From Spongospora subterranea f. sp. subterranea (lineage: Eukaryota; Endomyxa: Phytomyxea; Phytomyxea; Plasmodiophorida): a stretch of 64,000 bases of DNA. Shown piece after piece: positions 10,359-21,507 of this stretch. Each line of letters opens with the position of its first letter. Positions within the stretch are counted from its first letter, which is position 1. The stretch lies in the NCBI GenBank assembly GCA_049724395.1, contig JAUGWO010000056.1, positions 1-64,000 of the forward strand. The letters run 5' to 3'. A program made the position numbers and the translations under genes. Below the pieces are notes generated by a model. That model saw only the letters and a program-made list of their open reading frames with translations. It had not been told where the DNA came from and made no database searches.

Positions 10359-10465
10359 GATCCAAAAGTCTTAGGTATATAAGGACCCGAGAATGATGGC
10401 CTTGTGCCATCATAGTACCTTTTGGGTCAGTTGGTAAATGTGTATCTCGGGCGCAGTTCCTAACA
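10359..10465 (+). repeat. LTR fragment (Gypsy-type), copy 2
   Basis: Same block as 8575-8671, including GTATATAAGGACCCGAGAAT and ATCTCGGGCGCAGTTCCTAA. It interrupts a minus-strand RT-RNase H reading frame, so it looks inserted there. Confidence 0.5.
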
Positions 10466-10561
10466 TATAAGGGATTACTTGTATTTTTTGTGATTGCGTT
10501 CAACACCTTGGTTTTAGGTCGGTTGTACCCATATCTACGCTTGGGCCATGGGGGAGCGCCT

Positions 10562-10905
10562 TCCGGGCACAAACTCACACGCTCGTGAGGAGAATATTTT
10601 CCGATGAACCCACGGTACAAGTTGACGAATCCGAGACAAAATCGTAACTGCTTAATCGAATGAGGAAGCGGACACGAATATCTGCAATTACCACCTGGGC
10701 GGACCCTCATTCTGTCAAGCAATTACCATCTTTTTTCGGATTCGCCAATCTTTACCGTGGATTCTATCGAGAACCATTTTCAATTCATGCCGTGACCAGA
10801 AACGTCGCTTCTGTGGTCCCCACTTGCAGATCGTGCATTCTCAATGTTGAAGTCCGCATTCGTCAAAGAGCCCGTTTTAAACATTTGGACCCAGCAAAGC
10901 TACAA
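10562..10905. mobile_element. Palindromic pair of Gypsy RT connection fragments
   Basis: The minus strand at 10562-10688 reads PHSIKQLRFCLGFVNLYRGF. The plus strand at 10690-10905 reads PHSVKQLPSFFGFANLYRGF and continues to an APVL-like end. Both are the W-xP-t-kelrsFLGf-nyYRrFi block of Gypsy RT, arranged head to head around about 10689. At DNA level CCTCATTC and AAGCA(A/G)TTAC are shared in inverted orientation. Confidence 0.7.
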
Positions 10906-10919
10906 AAGAAAATAATTTG

Positions 10920-12544
10920 ACGTGACAAGGTAGAAGTGCAATAGGCGGAAGGTCATAGAAGAGATTTAGAGATGTGAAACTGGAGAAGGAATGAGATGGA
11001 TGAGGATGGGAGGAAGAGATGAGCCCTCTGAGCCAATTGCCCAAGAAGCAATAATATGTTCGGACAAACTGTCAGGGATCAAGGACTCACCAGTGCTTTG
11101 AACGACAGACGTTGACCGAACTGAGCATTTGTCGAGTTTGGATGGTATGCTTGAGTCGTTTATCTTCATGACAAGAATCATCTTGGCGGATTCACGAAAC
11201 ATGGGCAATTCGTAAACTCGGGAGGCCGTTTGTGAGGTCACGACATACCCACTTTAGAGACCGGCGATCGCGAGGAGCGAGAAGCGTCGAAAGTTGGACC
11301 AGGGAGATTGGGATGAAGACTTGGAATTCGAAGATGAGACCAGGGACGTCTTGATACGACGACTTCGACAGGATCCGGGAACGTTCAGGAGGGCGTTTGA
11401 TTCTGGACCTTGGCGCGGAAGAACCAGGAGCCCCTCAATAGTATTGGGTCAGTAACTGGCCGTTGACGACGAAAACAGGTGATGATGTTGGCGATTTAGG
11501 GGATCAGGAAAGAGACCTGGAATCTGTTTATTAACGGAGCGAGGTCGGGTTTGACCGGGACAGGATAAGAACATATGAGCGACCTTAGTCTTCAGCGCTA
11601 AGAACTTCGACAAAATGCGAAAACGCAGATAACCCTGTAGCCGAATTATGTGAATTGTTTGTAAACCCTGACTGGCACACGGCGGTCAGTAGTTCCCACG
11701 TCTTGGAAATTGCTCATGCACATGACATACTGCCCTGGAACTTCGCAATAAACACCCACTTCTTGTTCAATTGCTGATGCGCATTTCGATTTAGACAAAT
11801 GCCCAACTTATATTCAGAAAAAAACGTTTGGAACTTCCCTCCAAATCTGAGTGCTGTCAGACCGCGAGGCCAGCTTCGAAGGGCTGATCACAAACGACAT
11901 TTTTTTTTAAAGTAGGTCAATTTTTTTCAAATTCAATGCCACGAACAATTCAAATATGATTTATTCAATAGAGTTTTCGAGAAATTCTTCAGCAGACGCA
12001 GGCCTAAGTTTGGGATATGATATCCGATGAGATTCATTCGTTTTCATCCTCGCCATCAAGTTTGTGGTCCCTTGACGCCCGCAACCGCAGCTCCTACTTC
12101 GAAGATCAAATTTGATACCACACGTGTGTTGAGAACTGGTATGGACTTCTTTCATGATATTTTTTTCCACTGAGAGCGGTTGCGGTGCGAGGCAATAAGG
12201 AGCATCGATAAAGGGAGAAGCTTTGGGGCGTTTTTTTTTAAATCTTGAATAAAATTAAGTTGAAAAATCCCAAGAACGGTTGGACGGGGAATTGGCCATG
12301 CAAGTACTGCAGAGACTCTATCGGTATCCATTCCAAAAAAATAATGATAATAATATGTCTTCAAGGAAGTGGATTCGTTATTGTTAAAATTAACATTTCT
12401 CAAGTTTGACAGAGATTCGATGTTTCCTTAAAAAGACTACGAACAAGGCTGATATGCTTGGCGTGTTGTGCTTTGGTTTCAGAATATATTATTATATTAT
12501 CGATATATGCGCTTTCCAATTTATCAATGAATTCAGCAAATACA
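10920..12544. other. Intergenic, degenerate, no recognised gene
   Basis: A minus-strand frame at 10966-11241 is open but shows no domain I recognise. It may be decayed Gypsy gag or protease. The remainder is AT-rich with frequent stops in all frames. Confidence 0.4.
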
Positions 12545-13290
12545 TCATCGATGAAGCGTTGCTCGACGGTCCTGGCGATGAGCGATCACCTTTTTATGCA
12601 TCTGGTCTAAACTGCAACGTAATTCTTGAACAATATTTAGTAGAGTATCTGCCGAACACGGAACGGGAAGTAGTTTCTTTGATCGGGGGTCCCATATGGC
12701 ATCTAGAGCAGAACTAGGTTGTAAACCCGTGAAGAGTTGTATAGCCGAAGGGCGATCCTTTACAACTGTATGATTTAGGGCATAACGGATTAACGGGATC
12801 AAGCAGGGCCAGTCGGAAAATTTTAAACGAAACTCCGATATCAAAGCTCGAAAAACTCGCAATATGTGAGCATTGATTACCTCGATAGTACCGTTTGACC
12901 ACGGGCAGTAGGCAAGCGTGAAATGATGACGCACATGCAGATGAAGCGATAACTCCTCAATGACTTGATTTAGGAAATGCGATCCACGATCAGAAACCCA
13001 CGTAGTTACGACACCATAACGAGGAAACCAATCAACCAGACATTCAGCGGTGAAAAAATATGTCGGTTCTTCACATGGATATAAATCAATATAGGACGAT
13101 AAATCGTCCCGAATAACCAGCAGATATTTAAATGAAGATCGGGAAGGTGCAATGTATACGAAATCAAAATGAATGATCTGATTGGCACAAGATGCATGAA
13201 GAGCTTCGCCAAAAGGGCGAGGGATACTATTACCCCCAGCATTAACTGTGCAATGAAGGCATTGAAGGCAGAAACACGACACATGATCAA
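12545..13290 (-). mobile_element. Gypsy integrase catalytic core
   Basis: A minus-strand frame of about 245 codons carries the tail of the zinc finger (CFCLQCLHC), the first catalytic Asp in IIHFDFVYIAPS, the second in WVSDRGSHFLNQ, and the Glu in SNGTIEVINAHILRV. This is a full DDE integrase core. It lacks the GPF/Y and chromodomain end and is cut from its RT by the inverted gag piece at 13297-13603. Same orientation as gag at 14649-15329. Confidence 0.85.
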
Positions 13291-13296
13291 TTAAAA

Positions 13297-13603
13297 TGCC
13301 AGTCGATATATGGGTACTCGAGATGTAAACCTTCTTGATGATTCGGATATTTTAATCACCCGAGCTTTCAAATTTTCGTCTTTTAGAAGCCGATTTGAAA
13401 GGTTGACCTTGTCAGCATCCGACGATATGCGTCGAGATGCGTTGTACCGGTGCTTAACTGGAGCGGCTCAAGATCGCGCTTTCAATGAGCCGGTGATGTC
13501 GTCGTCGCTTTTGCTCGATAAGATGGCCGTCTGGTACGCTTCTACTGCTGATCCTGGGACGCTGGCGGATGCCCTCCGAAACAAGTTGGAAAATTCTTTA
13601 CCG
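13297..13603 (+). mobile_element. Inverted duplicate of the Gypsy gag segment
   Basis: This plus-strand stretch is an almost exact reverse copy of about 14750-15056, encoding MGTRDVNLLDDSDI to RNKLENSLP. It sits between integrase and the RT N-terminus of the same minus-strand element, replacing RT and RNase H. Few differences separate the copies (I for F, A for E at protein level), so the event is recent. Confidence 0.85.
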
Positions 13604-14056
13604 CTGATAGTTGTGATAGATAAGATTGCACTCTGCTAATTCATGCACTAACGTCTGAAGATACTGAGAGGCCAACGGAGACATACGTCGTGGTTTCGCA
13701 AAAATCGGAATGGAACCCGGTTTCAAAACTAACTCCAAGGGTGTGACTTTAACAGGCGGATCCTTTCCCAGACGAATACGAAAAATGTCAATAAATTCGG
13801 TAAGCAAAACACCAAGATCTTTGGAAAACTCAGGAGGAGCCCCCATGTTTACAGTTTGTTGAACACGATCATTTAAGACTTGTCGAAGTTCTGCGTCATT
13901 GTTGTCTCCCAAAATACTTTCCGGAAAGTCCTTGTCCATGTCATCTTGGCAATCAGGTTCCTTTTCACTTTCTTTGATAGCCAGCGAGCATAGCTGGGAT
14001 TCAACATCAGTTCCCAATCGGCGTAACAGAGGTCTTCCCAATAAAACTTCAGGCAT
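13604..14056 (-). mobile_element. Gypsy pol: start of reverse transcriptase
   Basis: Minus strand: an aspartate-rich linker (CQDDMDKDFPES), then EFSKDLGVLLTEFIDIFRIR, followed by the entry to RT fingers (PVKVTPLELVLKPGSIPIFA, KPRRMSPLASQYLQ, LAECNLI). The frame stops at the junction with the inverted gag copy. Confidence 0.75.
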
Positions 14057-14063
14057 CTCGTCA

Positions 14064-14642
14064 TCAATTACATAAAACCGTTGCGCACGAAATTATTGGC
14101 CCCGCATTAGTAAAAATTGTGACATCCAGAAGACAACTTTTCTTACAAGCGAGATAGGTAGTATTCGCTAAACGTAACTGAAGTTTTTCCGACCGAACAG
14201 GGACTGTGGACAGACTCCGAAAATGGTTTGACCCAATTATTACCAAATCGGCACCGTCATCCACAGCTGCGCGAAACGTTTCCGAAATAGTGGTTCCAGA
14301 CGACAGTAGAACTTCAAAGCCTCCTTTCTCTACCGAATGGTTATGAATTGTGTTGTTGACTCGCGACATTCGAGAATGCTCACGAACTCGGGCATCCTGC
14401 TTATCCGAAGCAGGAAGGTCGAAAGCAACATGGGGACGGGACGTTCTCACAGCAGACTGACCTCTGGGAAGTTGCGATTGTTTCCATCGGAAGTTGTTGG
14501 AGGCTTCGTCTTCTGCAGCAATAATCGCTTTCAATATCGATAAAGCTTCGTTTGCCAAGGCAAACATTTCCGACAGCTTCAATACTTTCCTCGCGTTGAG
14601 TCGTAACAATTCAGCATAAAGCCGAGAAATAAGCGACAGCAA
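14064..14642 (-). mobile_element. Gypsy gag C-terminus and aspartic protease
   Basis: The frame includes a protease-like active site AAVDDGADLVIIGSNH (usual D-S/T/D-G-A) and downstream beta-strand sequence ending ...AGPIISCATVLCN. No clear CCHC knuckle was seen. It is separated from gag by a frame break near 14645. Confidence 0.65.
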
Positions 14643-14648
14643 TTTGAC

Positions 14649-15329
14649 TCAGACATGGAAAAATCCGGTAAAAAATGTTTCGCTTTGATGGAAATACTGA
14701 GAGTATCTTAGAATATAATCCGGTAGTGATTCTCTTTCATTCGGTAAAGAATTTTCCAACTTGTTTCGGAGGGCATCCTCCAGCGTCCCAGGATCAGCAG
14801 TAGAAGCGTACCAGACGGCCATCTTATCGAGCAAAAGCGACGACGACATCACCGGCTCATTGAAAGCGCGATCTTGAGCCGCTCCAGTTAAGCACCGGTA
14901 CAACGCATCTCGACGCATATCGTCGGATGCTGACAAGGTCAACCTTTCAAATCGGCTTCTAAAAGACGAAAATTTGAAAGCTCGGGTGATAAAAATATCC
15001 GAATCATCAAGAAGGTTTACATCTCGAGTACCCATATATCGACTTGCATCGTCAGATGAAACAATATCCGAGAACTTCGGTAAATCTGAAAAATTAATGG
15101 GCTTTGAAGTTTCAGTTACCACATTTTCAGTCGACTTCGATTTATCCGAAAACCCATTCATTAACGCCATCATTTGCTCCGTCAAAAGTTGATTTTGGCG
15201 AGTTTGCTCGAATAAAAGCTCGATTAGTCGTTGCTGGTCAGACGCGGCTTCAGCCGTTGCAGAGATCGCTTTTTGCTCCTCATCAATATCAGTAGTCACT
15301 TCAAGTTCAGGTGAATTTCTAGTCTTCAT
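14649..15329 (-). mobile_element. Gypsy gag (capsid) protein
   Basis: Starts at ATG 15329 and encodes about 226 residues: an acidic, Gln-rich helical start, then DLPKFSDIVSSDDASRYMGT, RFERLTLSASDDMRRDALYR and SLLLDKMAVWYASTADPGTL, typical of capsid domains of chromovirus Gag. It lies 20-200 bases downstream of the 5' LTR, as expected. The end runs into a frame break. Confidence 0.8.
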
Positions 15330-15349
15330 TTTCGTCGATAGTGCTGGGT

Positions 15350-15515
15350 TGAAGCGTTATTGGCCAATATTGCGCCCGGCAACTATCGGGGACACCGATC
15401 CCCGACAACCGCTAAACGACGGGTACGACGACGACGAAAAAACTAGACTGGTTTATTACACCGGAAAAAAGCTCCATAAACATGCGCCACGGTGACAGCG
15501 CTGACTGGCGCTACA
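15350..15515 (-). repeat. 5' LTR of the minus-strand Gypsy element
   Basis: The outer end begins TGTAGCGCCAGTCAGCGCTG at 15515 (minus strand), identical to the LTR start at 9440. The inner boundary and primer-binding site were not resolved. A mariner copy abuts the outer end. Confidence 0.7.
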
Positions 15516-15525
15516 TGAATATCTT

Positions 15526-16640
15526 TTGAAAATGAGTGTCGCAGGAAAACTTGCTCGCGGTTCAATCTTGTTGGCAAGTCGCCAATTTTCTGTTGCCAAA
15601 AAAACTGTCAGTCGAATCTGGAATCAAGGCGAAAAGTCTTCTATCCTTGGAACAGGCCCAGCAGATGTTTCATCCAAAAAACGAGGCCGTGTTGGAAGGA
15701 AGAAAACGGTCATCACGCCGGAGCAAGTAAAACAAATTCCATTGCAGCAGCGAACAAATATTCGATCAATCGCTTTTGCTCTGAATGTATCAGTCTCTAC
15801 TGTTCATAATCGGATTCAACAAGGCATTCTTAAACCTCATTCGAACGCTTTGAAACCATATTTAACTGAAGCTAATAAGCTTGAAAGACTCAGATTCTGT
15901 ATCTCGATGGTGAACATATATGAACCCGCAGAACCAGTCTTCCATGACATGATGAATGTGGTACACATTGACGAGAAGTGGTTTTTCATGACAGAAACAA
16001 ACAAGCGAATTTACTTAGCATCCGATGAGACTGAGCCTTACCGCAAGTGTAAAAGTAAGCGGTTTATAGAGAAGATAATGTTTATGGCAGCAGTTGCAAG
16101 ACCAAGATGGGACAGGTCGCGGAACCGATGGTTTTTGTTTTCAAAGAGCCTGCCAAAAGGAGCAGCAAGAATCGTCCTGCAGGCACTATGGTGACTAAAC
16201 CCATTGAATCAGTTAACAAGGATGTGATCCGAAGACATTTGATTCATGACATTATGCCTGCAATTCGTTCGAAATGGCCCCGGGACTGGTCGCAGCCGAT
16301 CTTTTTGCAACAGGACAATGCAAAACCCCACCTCGATCCATCTGATGAAGAATTTAACGTGGACGCGGCCAAAGACGGATTTGAAATCAAATTAACGTTC
16401 CAGCCAGCAAATAGTCCAGACCTGAACGTTTTAGATTGGGATTTTTTCGGGCCATTCAGTCCTTGCAGTACCAAAAGTCTCCAAAGACCATTGATGACCT
16501 AATCAAGGCAGTAGCAGATTCATATGACGAAATTGATCGTGATACGCTAAATAATACTTATATTGCACTGAGCGAGGATTGCGAATCGCAGTTTAGGGGT
16601 GCGGATCACGTCATATGCCGAATCGATTTTCTCTTCATCT
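15526..16640 (+). pseudogene. Mariner-like transposase (plant/oomycete type), copy A, frameshifted
   Basis: First ATG is 15532. There is an N-terminal helix-turn-helix region (KQIPLQQRTNIRSIAFALNV), then catalytic motif 1 VVHIDEKWFFM, motif 2 IFLQQDNAKPHLD in a second frame, and motif 3 NSPDLNVLD. The last part (RAIQSLQYQKSPKTIDDLIK) is in a third frame. Breaks lie at about 16110-16190 and 16440-16500. The motif spacing fits the DD39D mariner group. Terminal inverted repeats were not identified. Confidence 0.85.
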
Positions 16641-16850
16641 AGTGTCTTCTGTTTCAGTTTCAACAATGCAATCTTCGAGGTGGGGATTATTTCTACATAT
16701 AATTAACGGTTCAATTATCTCTGATGGTTTTTATTTAGTCAACTATCGCCTAGCACTTATGCTGCCGTCGCTGAGATGGCTGTATGGGAAAGGTGTTTTA
16801 TTCTAATCGCATACTGTTCTTCACCTTAACTCCTCTATAGTGATTCATCA

Positions 16851-17140
16851 GTCCATCGCAAATTCGCTCGCCCGGTGATGTTTATCCATGCGATAGTGCC
16901 TCTTTTGATGCGAGGTACATTAATAGCTTTGTTGTCTTCATAATGGTTCATTAATTCTTGTACTCAGTCGTTGTCCATCGCAAATTCGCTCGCCTGGTGA
17001 TGTTTATCCATGCGATAGTGCCTCTTTTGATGCGAGGTATATTAATAGCTTTGTTGTCTTCATAATAATTCATTAATTCTTGTACTCAGTCGTTGTCCAT
17101 CGCAAATTCGCTCGCCCGGTGATGTTTATCCAGGCGATAC
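16851..17140 (+). repeat. 122-bp tandem repeat, about 2.4 copies
   Basis: GTCCATCGCAAATTCGCTCG starts at 16851, 16973 and 17095, a period of 122 bp. Copies differ by single bases. It lies directly upstream of the MULE transposase ORF and may be that element's subterminal region. Confidence 0.85.
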
Positions 17141-17225
17141 ATTCATGGTCTACCAAGATCTGCTGTCCAAAATCTAAACTTTTGCGAGGTCACAGAATTT
17201 TCACGTCAACCGAAGCCCGCATCGA

Positions 17226-18068
17226 ATGGATGCTCAGCGGGCAGTGAAATTGTTTGGGGTAGAGTCAATTATCCAGCGCGGACGGTTTTATTGCAGACAC
17301 GCTGCTTGTCCGTATCAAGTCTTGTTCACTTACGATTTTGCCAAAAACGTGTACATCATCAAGGAAAAGGGGTTCCGTCCCACACATTCCCACCCTTTGA
17401 ACGCGGTCGTCAGTGTGCGAGGGGTCTCGTTTGCTCAAGTTCAACAAGACCTTACGCCGCAAGAGCTATATTTGATTCGGCAAGCCGGCCCAGCGTTGTG
17501 TTTGCCGCAATTGCGGAAGATGATGCATTGTTTTTTTGAAAATAGAGAATACTCTAGTCAGCTCCTTCATCGCGTGGTGGCCGAAGCGAAAAGAGAGATT
17601 TATGGGAATGACCCCGATTCCATTAACGAATTTATGAAATTTGCGGCGAAACTAATATCCGGAGAAGGTGTTTTCCACATAGGATACGACATTTCAGCAA
17701 GAATTGTCAGCGCCATTATCCAATTTCCATGCATGGTGCCATACGCTCTGCAGTACGGAGATTTCACTATCGCCGATGCCACCTTCAACATTTCTGCTTA
17801 CAACCTTGTGTTGATTGTATTCACAAATGTTGATTGCTTAGGCAAGAGCACGATATCTGCAATAACCCTAGCACCGTCGGAAACCGCTTCTATTATCGAA
17901 GAAAGCCTGCAGTTGTGTAGCCTTGCTCAGCCGGAATCGACATTGATGTCGGACGGGGCAGTCGCGTACTATACTGTTTCGGAAAGCCTCAACAATATTT
18001 TGCGTGTGTTGAAAGAATTCAAGTTTAAAATAAATGCTGAACCCTATTTGCTACATGGAATAAAATAG
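17226..18068 (+). mobile_element. MULE transposase fragment with N-terminal zinc finger
   Basis: A 280-codon ORF from ATG 17226. An FLYWCH/WRKY-like finger comes first (FYCRHAACPY ... HSHPLN). The MULE RNase H-like domain follows: first Asp in YGDFTIADATFNISAYNLVL, second in STLMSDGAVAYYTV. The ORF ends before the third acidic residue and the C-terminal zinc region, so it is truncated. The 3' end runs directly into the inverted-repeat arm 18057-18303, as a MULE with long terminal repeats would. A related MULE fragment is at 61115-61210. Confidence 0.75.
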
Positions 18069-18303
18069 AGTAGTTTGCGATTGAGTCTTTCCAAAGTACT
18101 CGCAGTGCTTTTGATGTTAACGCTTTCGAAAAGACGTCTCGGCATATCATAGTTAACCAGTTTCCGAGAGATCCGATACCACTGTATACTGAAGGTCTAT
18201 GGAGCGCACTGTGCGATATAGTTTTGCAATGAATTGACTGTGTCACAGTCATTAGTGTACCTTATTGTCCAAGCATCTCGCGCGGTTGAACCGCGCGCGG
18301 TAG
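18057..18303 (-). repeat. Long inverted-repeat arm, right
   Basis: Reverse complement of 9505-9757, with the outer end ...CCGCGCGCGGTAG at 18303. It contains GACTGTGACACAGTC and GAACCGCGCGCGG palindromic words. No target-site duplication was found between 9504 and 18304. Confidence 0.65.
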
Positions 18304-18950
18304 AAAAAAGCCACCGCACATTGTGGGTCACCCGGTCATGACCCAGTCTACTAGGGGCAAATTTATTCACAAACTAAAATTCTTTTGATGCCAAAAATCG
18401 CGGAAACGTAATACTATGCGCGCATTTAAATTTTTATGCATATTTTTTGCTACGTGACACAAACCGCGTAACAATTTTTCTCAGACGAAAACTTGAACTG
18501 AATATCGTTATCAAAGTCATGTGAAATTTATGGACCAGTTGCGAACTTGCGATCACATTAACTCAACAATAATTGCACAAAAATTCCCACGGAGATTTGT
18601 ATTGGCACCAACAAAAAAGTTCCTACCTGAAAATATACTCTAGCAATGGATAGATCTCATCAAGCAATGACCTTCGTAGAAAAAAATCTGAAGCCCGTGA
18701 TAGACTTCCAACTTATGAGGCGATCCCATGTTTTGAAGCCTCTATGGTGGAAAATCAAATTTGATCAAAGCCCATTGGGACACGGGGGAACTTCCCTGCG
18801 GAGCACCAAATGTGGTGTTTGGCCTTGAACCCAAGTCGCATCATTACAAATCAGCTGCCTATTTTTCCAGAGGTTCGTTCCTCGCTATCCGGAGCTGCAA
18901 GATTGCGAAACTACTCCGGAAGCAAGGATTCAATCGACTTAGCAGTCATC
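18304..18950. other. Intergenic, nothing recognised
   Basis: AT-rich with short open frames only and no similarity to other parts of the window noticed. Confidence 0.4.
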
Positions 18951-18954
18951 GATG

Positions 18955-20165
18955 TTAAATGAACACCAATAGCTTTCTTACATTCGATGCCCCAACATTT
19001 AATGGTAGCTGAATTAAGCAGTTAGTGTTAACATTAAAGGAGCAACAACCACCGTGCCAACCTTTGGGGAGTGCGAACACTTTCGAAGTCAGTTGATAAT
19101 CGCGGCGACCCAATTTTGGGTATTTTGCAGGTTGAAATATCAAGCTAACATCTAATTGAGAGCCTTCTTTCGCCATGCCCTCAAAAAGCTCCGAATCATC
19201 AACTTAAATATGCGGCTTGGCATTATTTTGTTGTTCTATAAATATCGGCTGATCAACATCGTAAGCTAATGGCCATTTGTCGCGTATTGCAGGTAACAGT
19301 TGTTCTAACAGACATTTCCTGTATATTTCCTTGTTCACCTTAACACCGTTGGTTATCAACGTCCTTGCGAGACGGTTCTTGCTGGATTTCTTGGCTGGGG
19401 ATATTTCTATAAGGGCTAGATACCGATCTTGCCATCAAAAACAACACTCTCATTGCTCCCGAAGATCGGTCTGACCACTGCCGCCAAAAACATCACCTGG
19501 AGAACGAAATTCTTATCGTGACATGTTCTCGTTGGCTCTTCCTCATCTGGCAGAAGATAGTAACGCTCAGCGTCTTGAGTCACGTAGAACCATTTTTCAT
19601 CAATGTGAATGGTGTCGAACACTGGCGAGAATCGTGAAGTTTCATTATTCAAACTGGCGATTTGTATGTGATGTAAACAGAGTCGTATTCTTTCGATCTT
19701 GTTAACTGGATAGAGTCTTGGCTTTAACCGATGGGTATGCCGTTTCAACAACCCCTCTTTGATTCTTTTGAATATGACAGTAGTGGACACTTTCAAGGCT
19801 TGCGCTAAGGAACGTATAATTTTCCTTTTTTTAAGTTCTATGGCCCGAACCGCTTCTTCGTCCAGAAGAATCTTTTTCGTCCAACTCGTGTTATTTTTTT
19901 CAGAGAGAACATTCGATTGTCTACATTCTACGACGCAACGCTTATGTCTGTACCAGATTCTTTGAAGTGTTTTCCTGTTCAGATTAAAATTAATGCCGAA
20001 GCTGATTCCGAAATCGACCCTTTTTTTAGCTTTCCGCAGTTGCTTTTCATCAGTAGTTCCTCAAACACCTGCTGTCTGCGCGCATCTTCCAATTCGGCTT
20101 TGAATTTTGACGATGTTGACGCTCAGGGAGTATTGGATTCTGGACGATGTATAGGGCTCGCTACC
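18955..20165 (-). pseudogene. Mariner-like transposase, copy B, frameshifted
   Basis: Minus strand. The middle frame (19416-19796) has TVIFKRIKEGLLKRHTHRLK, the motif DTIHIDEKWFYVTQDAERYY, LPDEEEPTRTCHDKNFVLQV and MFLAAVVRP. The upstream part in other frames gives EEAVRAIELKKRKIIRSLAQ, and downstream ...LIFQPAKYPKLG, a decayed motif 3. It shares the HIDEKWF signature with copy A but is a different subfamily. Confidence 0.8.
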
Positions 20166-21507
20166 TGATTCTGACGGTCTTCCATATCAATGTGATGTCA
20201 TTTAATGATAATATCATCTCGGGATACTGCACTGTTTTTATCATACCGCCTACATACAGCTCACTATCATTACAATGACCATACAACCCTTGATGGGCGT
20301 TTGAAGACGTCAAATTAAAATTTAGAATGGTGAACCTCTAGGAACCCAAATGCTTTTTGTTATTGAACATTTATAGAGTTTCATGCTAGGATCCACACTA
20401 CCTGGTTTATTTACAAACTACGCGGAAAACATCCATAAGGGGTGGACTGAACCCAAAGTGGACACTTAAAAAAAACGGAGGGAGTATTAAACAATCATTT
20501 TCATGTGTGTACGCTCCACCGCATTCTCGTATTCCTTGTGCACCCTCGCGCCTGATCTAGGTCACGATTGTACATGAGATAACCGTTTTGGAGCGACGGC
20601 ACTTGAAAGCTGGATCAATAGTTGTCACGATTTATGATTTTGCCAGAACGGGTATTGGTTAGGTTGATCTCTGTACACGATGGGACATCCCAAATCCGTC
20701 CCAGTATGATGTCGTATAAAATCGTGTATGAATGTCGCGCATGGAGCTGAATGGGTCCCCTTTTCGACGATCTGATCGAGGAGGGTTCTGATTATCCCAC
20801 TCTATATGTGATTAACTGCCATGAACGAGGTTAAATGCTTACAATAAACAACACTTTGTAAAAGTTCTGTTGCGGTTGATTTGCATCCTGGAAAAAATCC
20901 ATCTTCTGAAGCCCCTTTTGGGCAATTGCCTCAAAGATTTATATTAGCCAATGCTTTCTCGTGTTCGACGAGTTTACTCTGAACCATTGATTCGATTTCC
21001 CTAACGACGCTCTAGTCTCTGAACAAGAAGACAGTACCATTATTTAACAATCGCCTCCACAAGTATAACGCCTTCAGCCAATTCATTTTTTGGTTCTTTG
21101 GTGAAAACGCACACATACGACTTGGCGCAATCGGCATGATCCTGACGCAGGTTCTGTATATTACTCGCTCTGTTCCGTTTATGGACTGTCCCATTTCACA
21201 AACTTTTGTTCATTTTCGTCCTTTTTTTTGCAAAAATTGCCGCGTACTTTGTTGTAAAGATTCTGCCGAGATCTCTAATTCCCTGAATGGATTTAATGGT
21301 TCGTCGGATAATGGTATGGTATAGTATACCAAAGTTCTCGGGGTCTTATAGGTCGGGTAATCCTGTGTACTACTCTACCTGGTTTCCCTACTTCCGCCTG
21401 GCCACTACTGTCTACAAGTAGAGTGGGTATCCACTGAAGGAACCTATTTACAGTAGACCAGCTGTATTCACCCCCATAACCTGCCTAACGACCACACCGA
21501 ATGGGAC
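20166..21507. other. Intergenic, nothing recognised
   Basis: No domain found. A palindromic GGTATGGTATAGTATACC-like word occurs near 21315. Confidence 0.4.

Noticed and set aside
10966-11241. Minus-strand frame as a Gypsy protease
   Set aside because: No D-[ST]-G-A motif; similarity was only a general impression.
9505-18303. A single intact MULE insertion
   Set aside because: No target-site duplication, and the interrupted LTR at 9504 does not resume after 18303.
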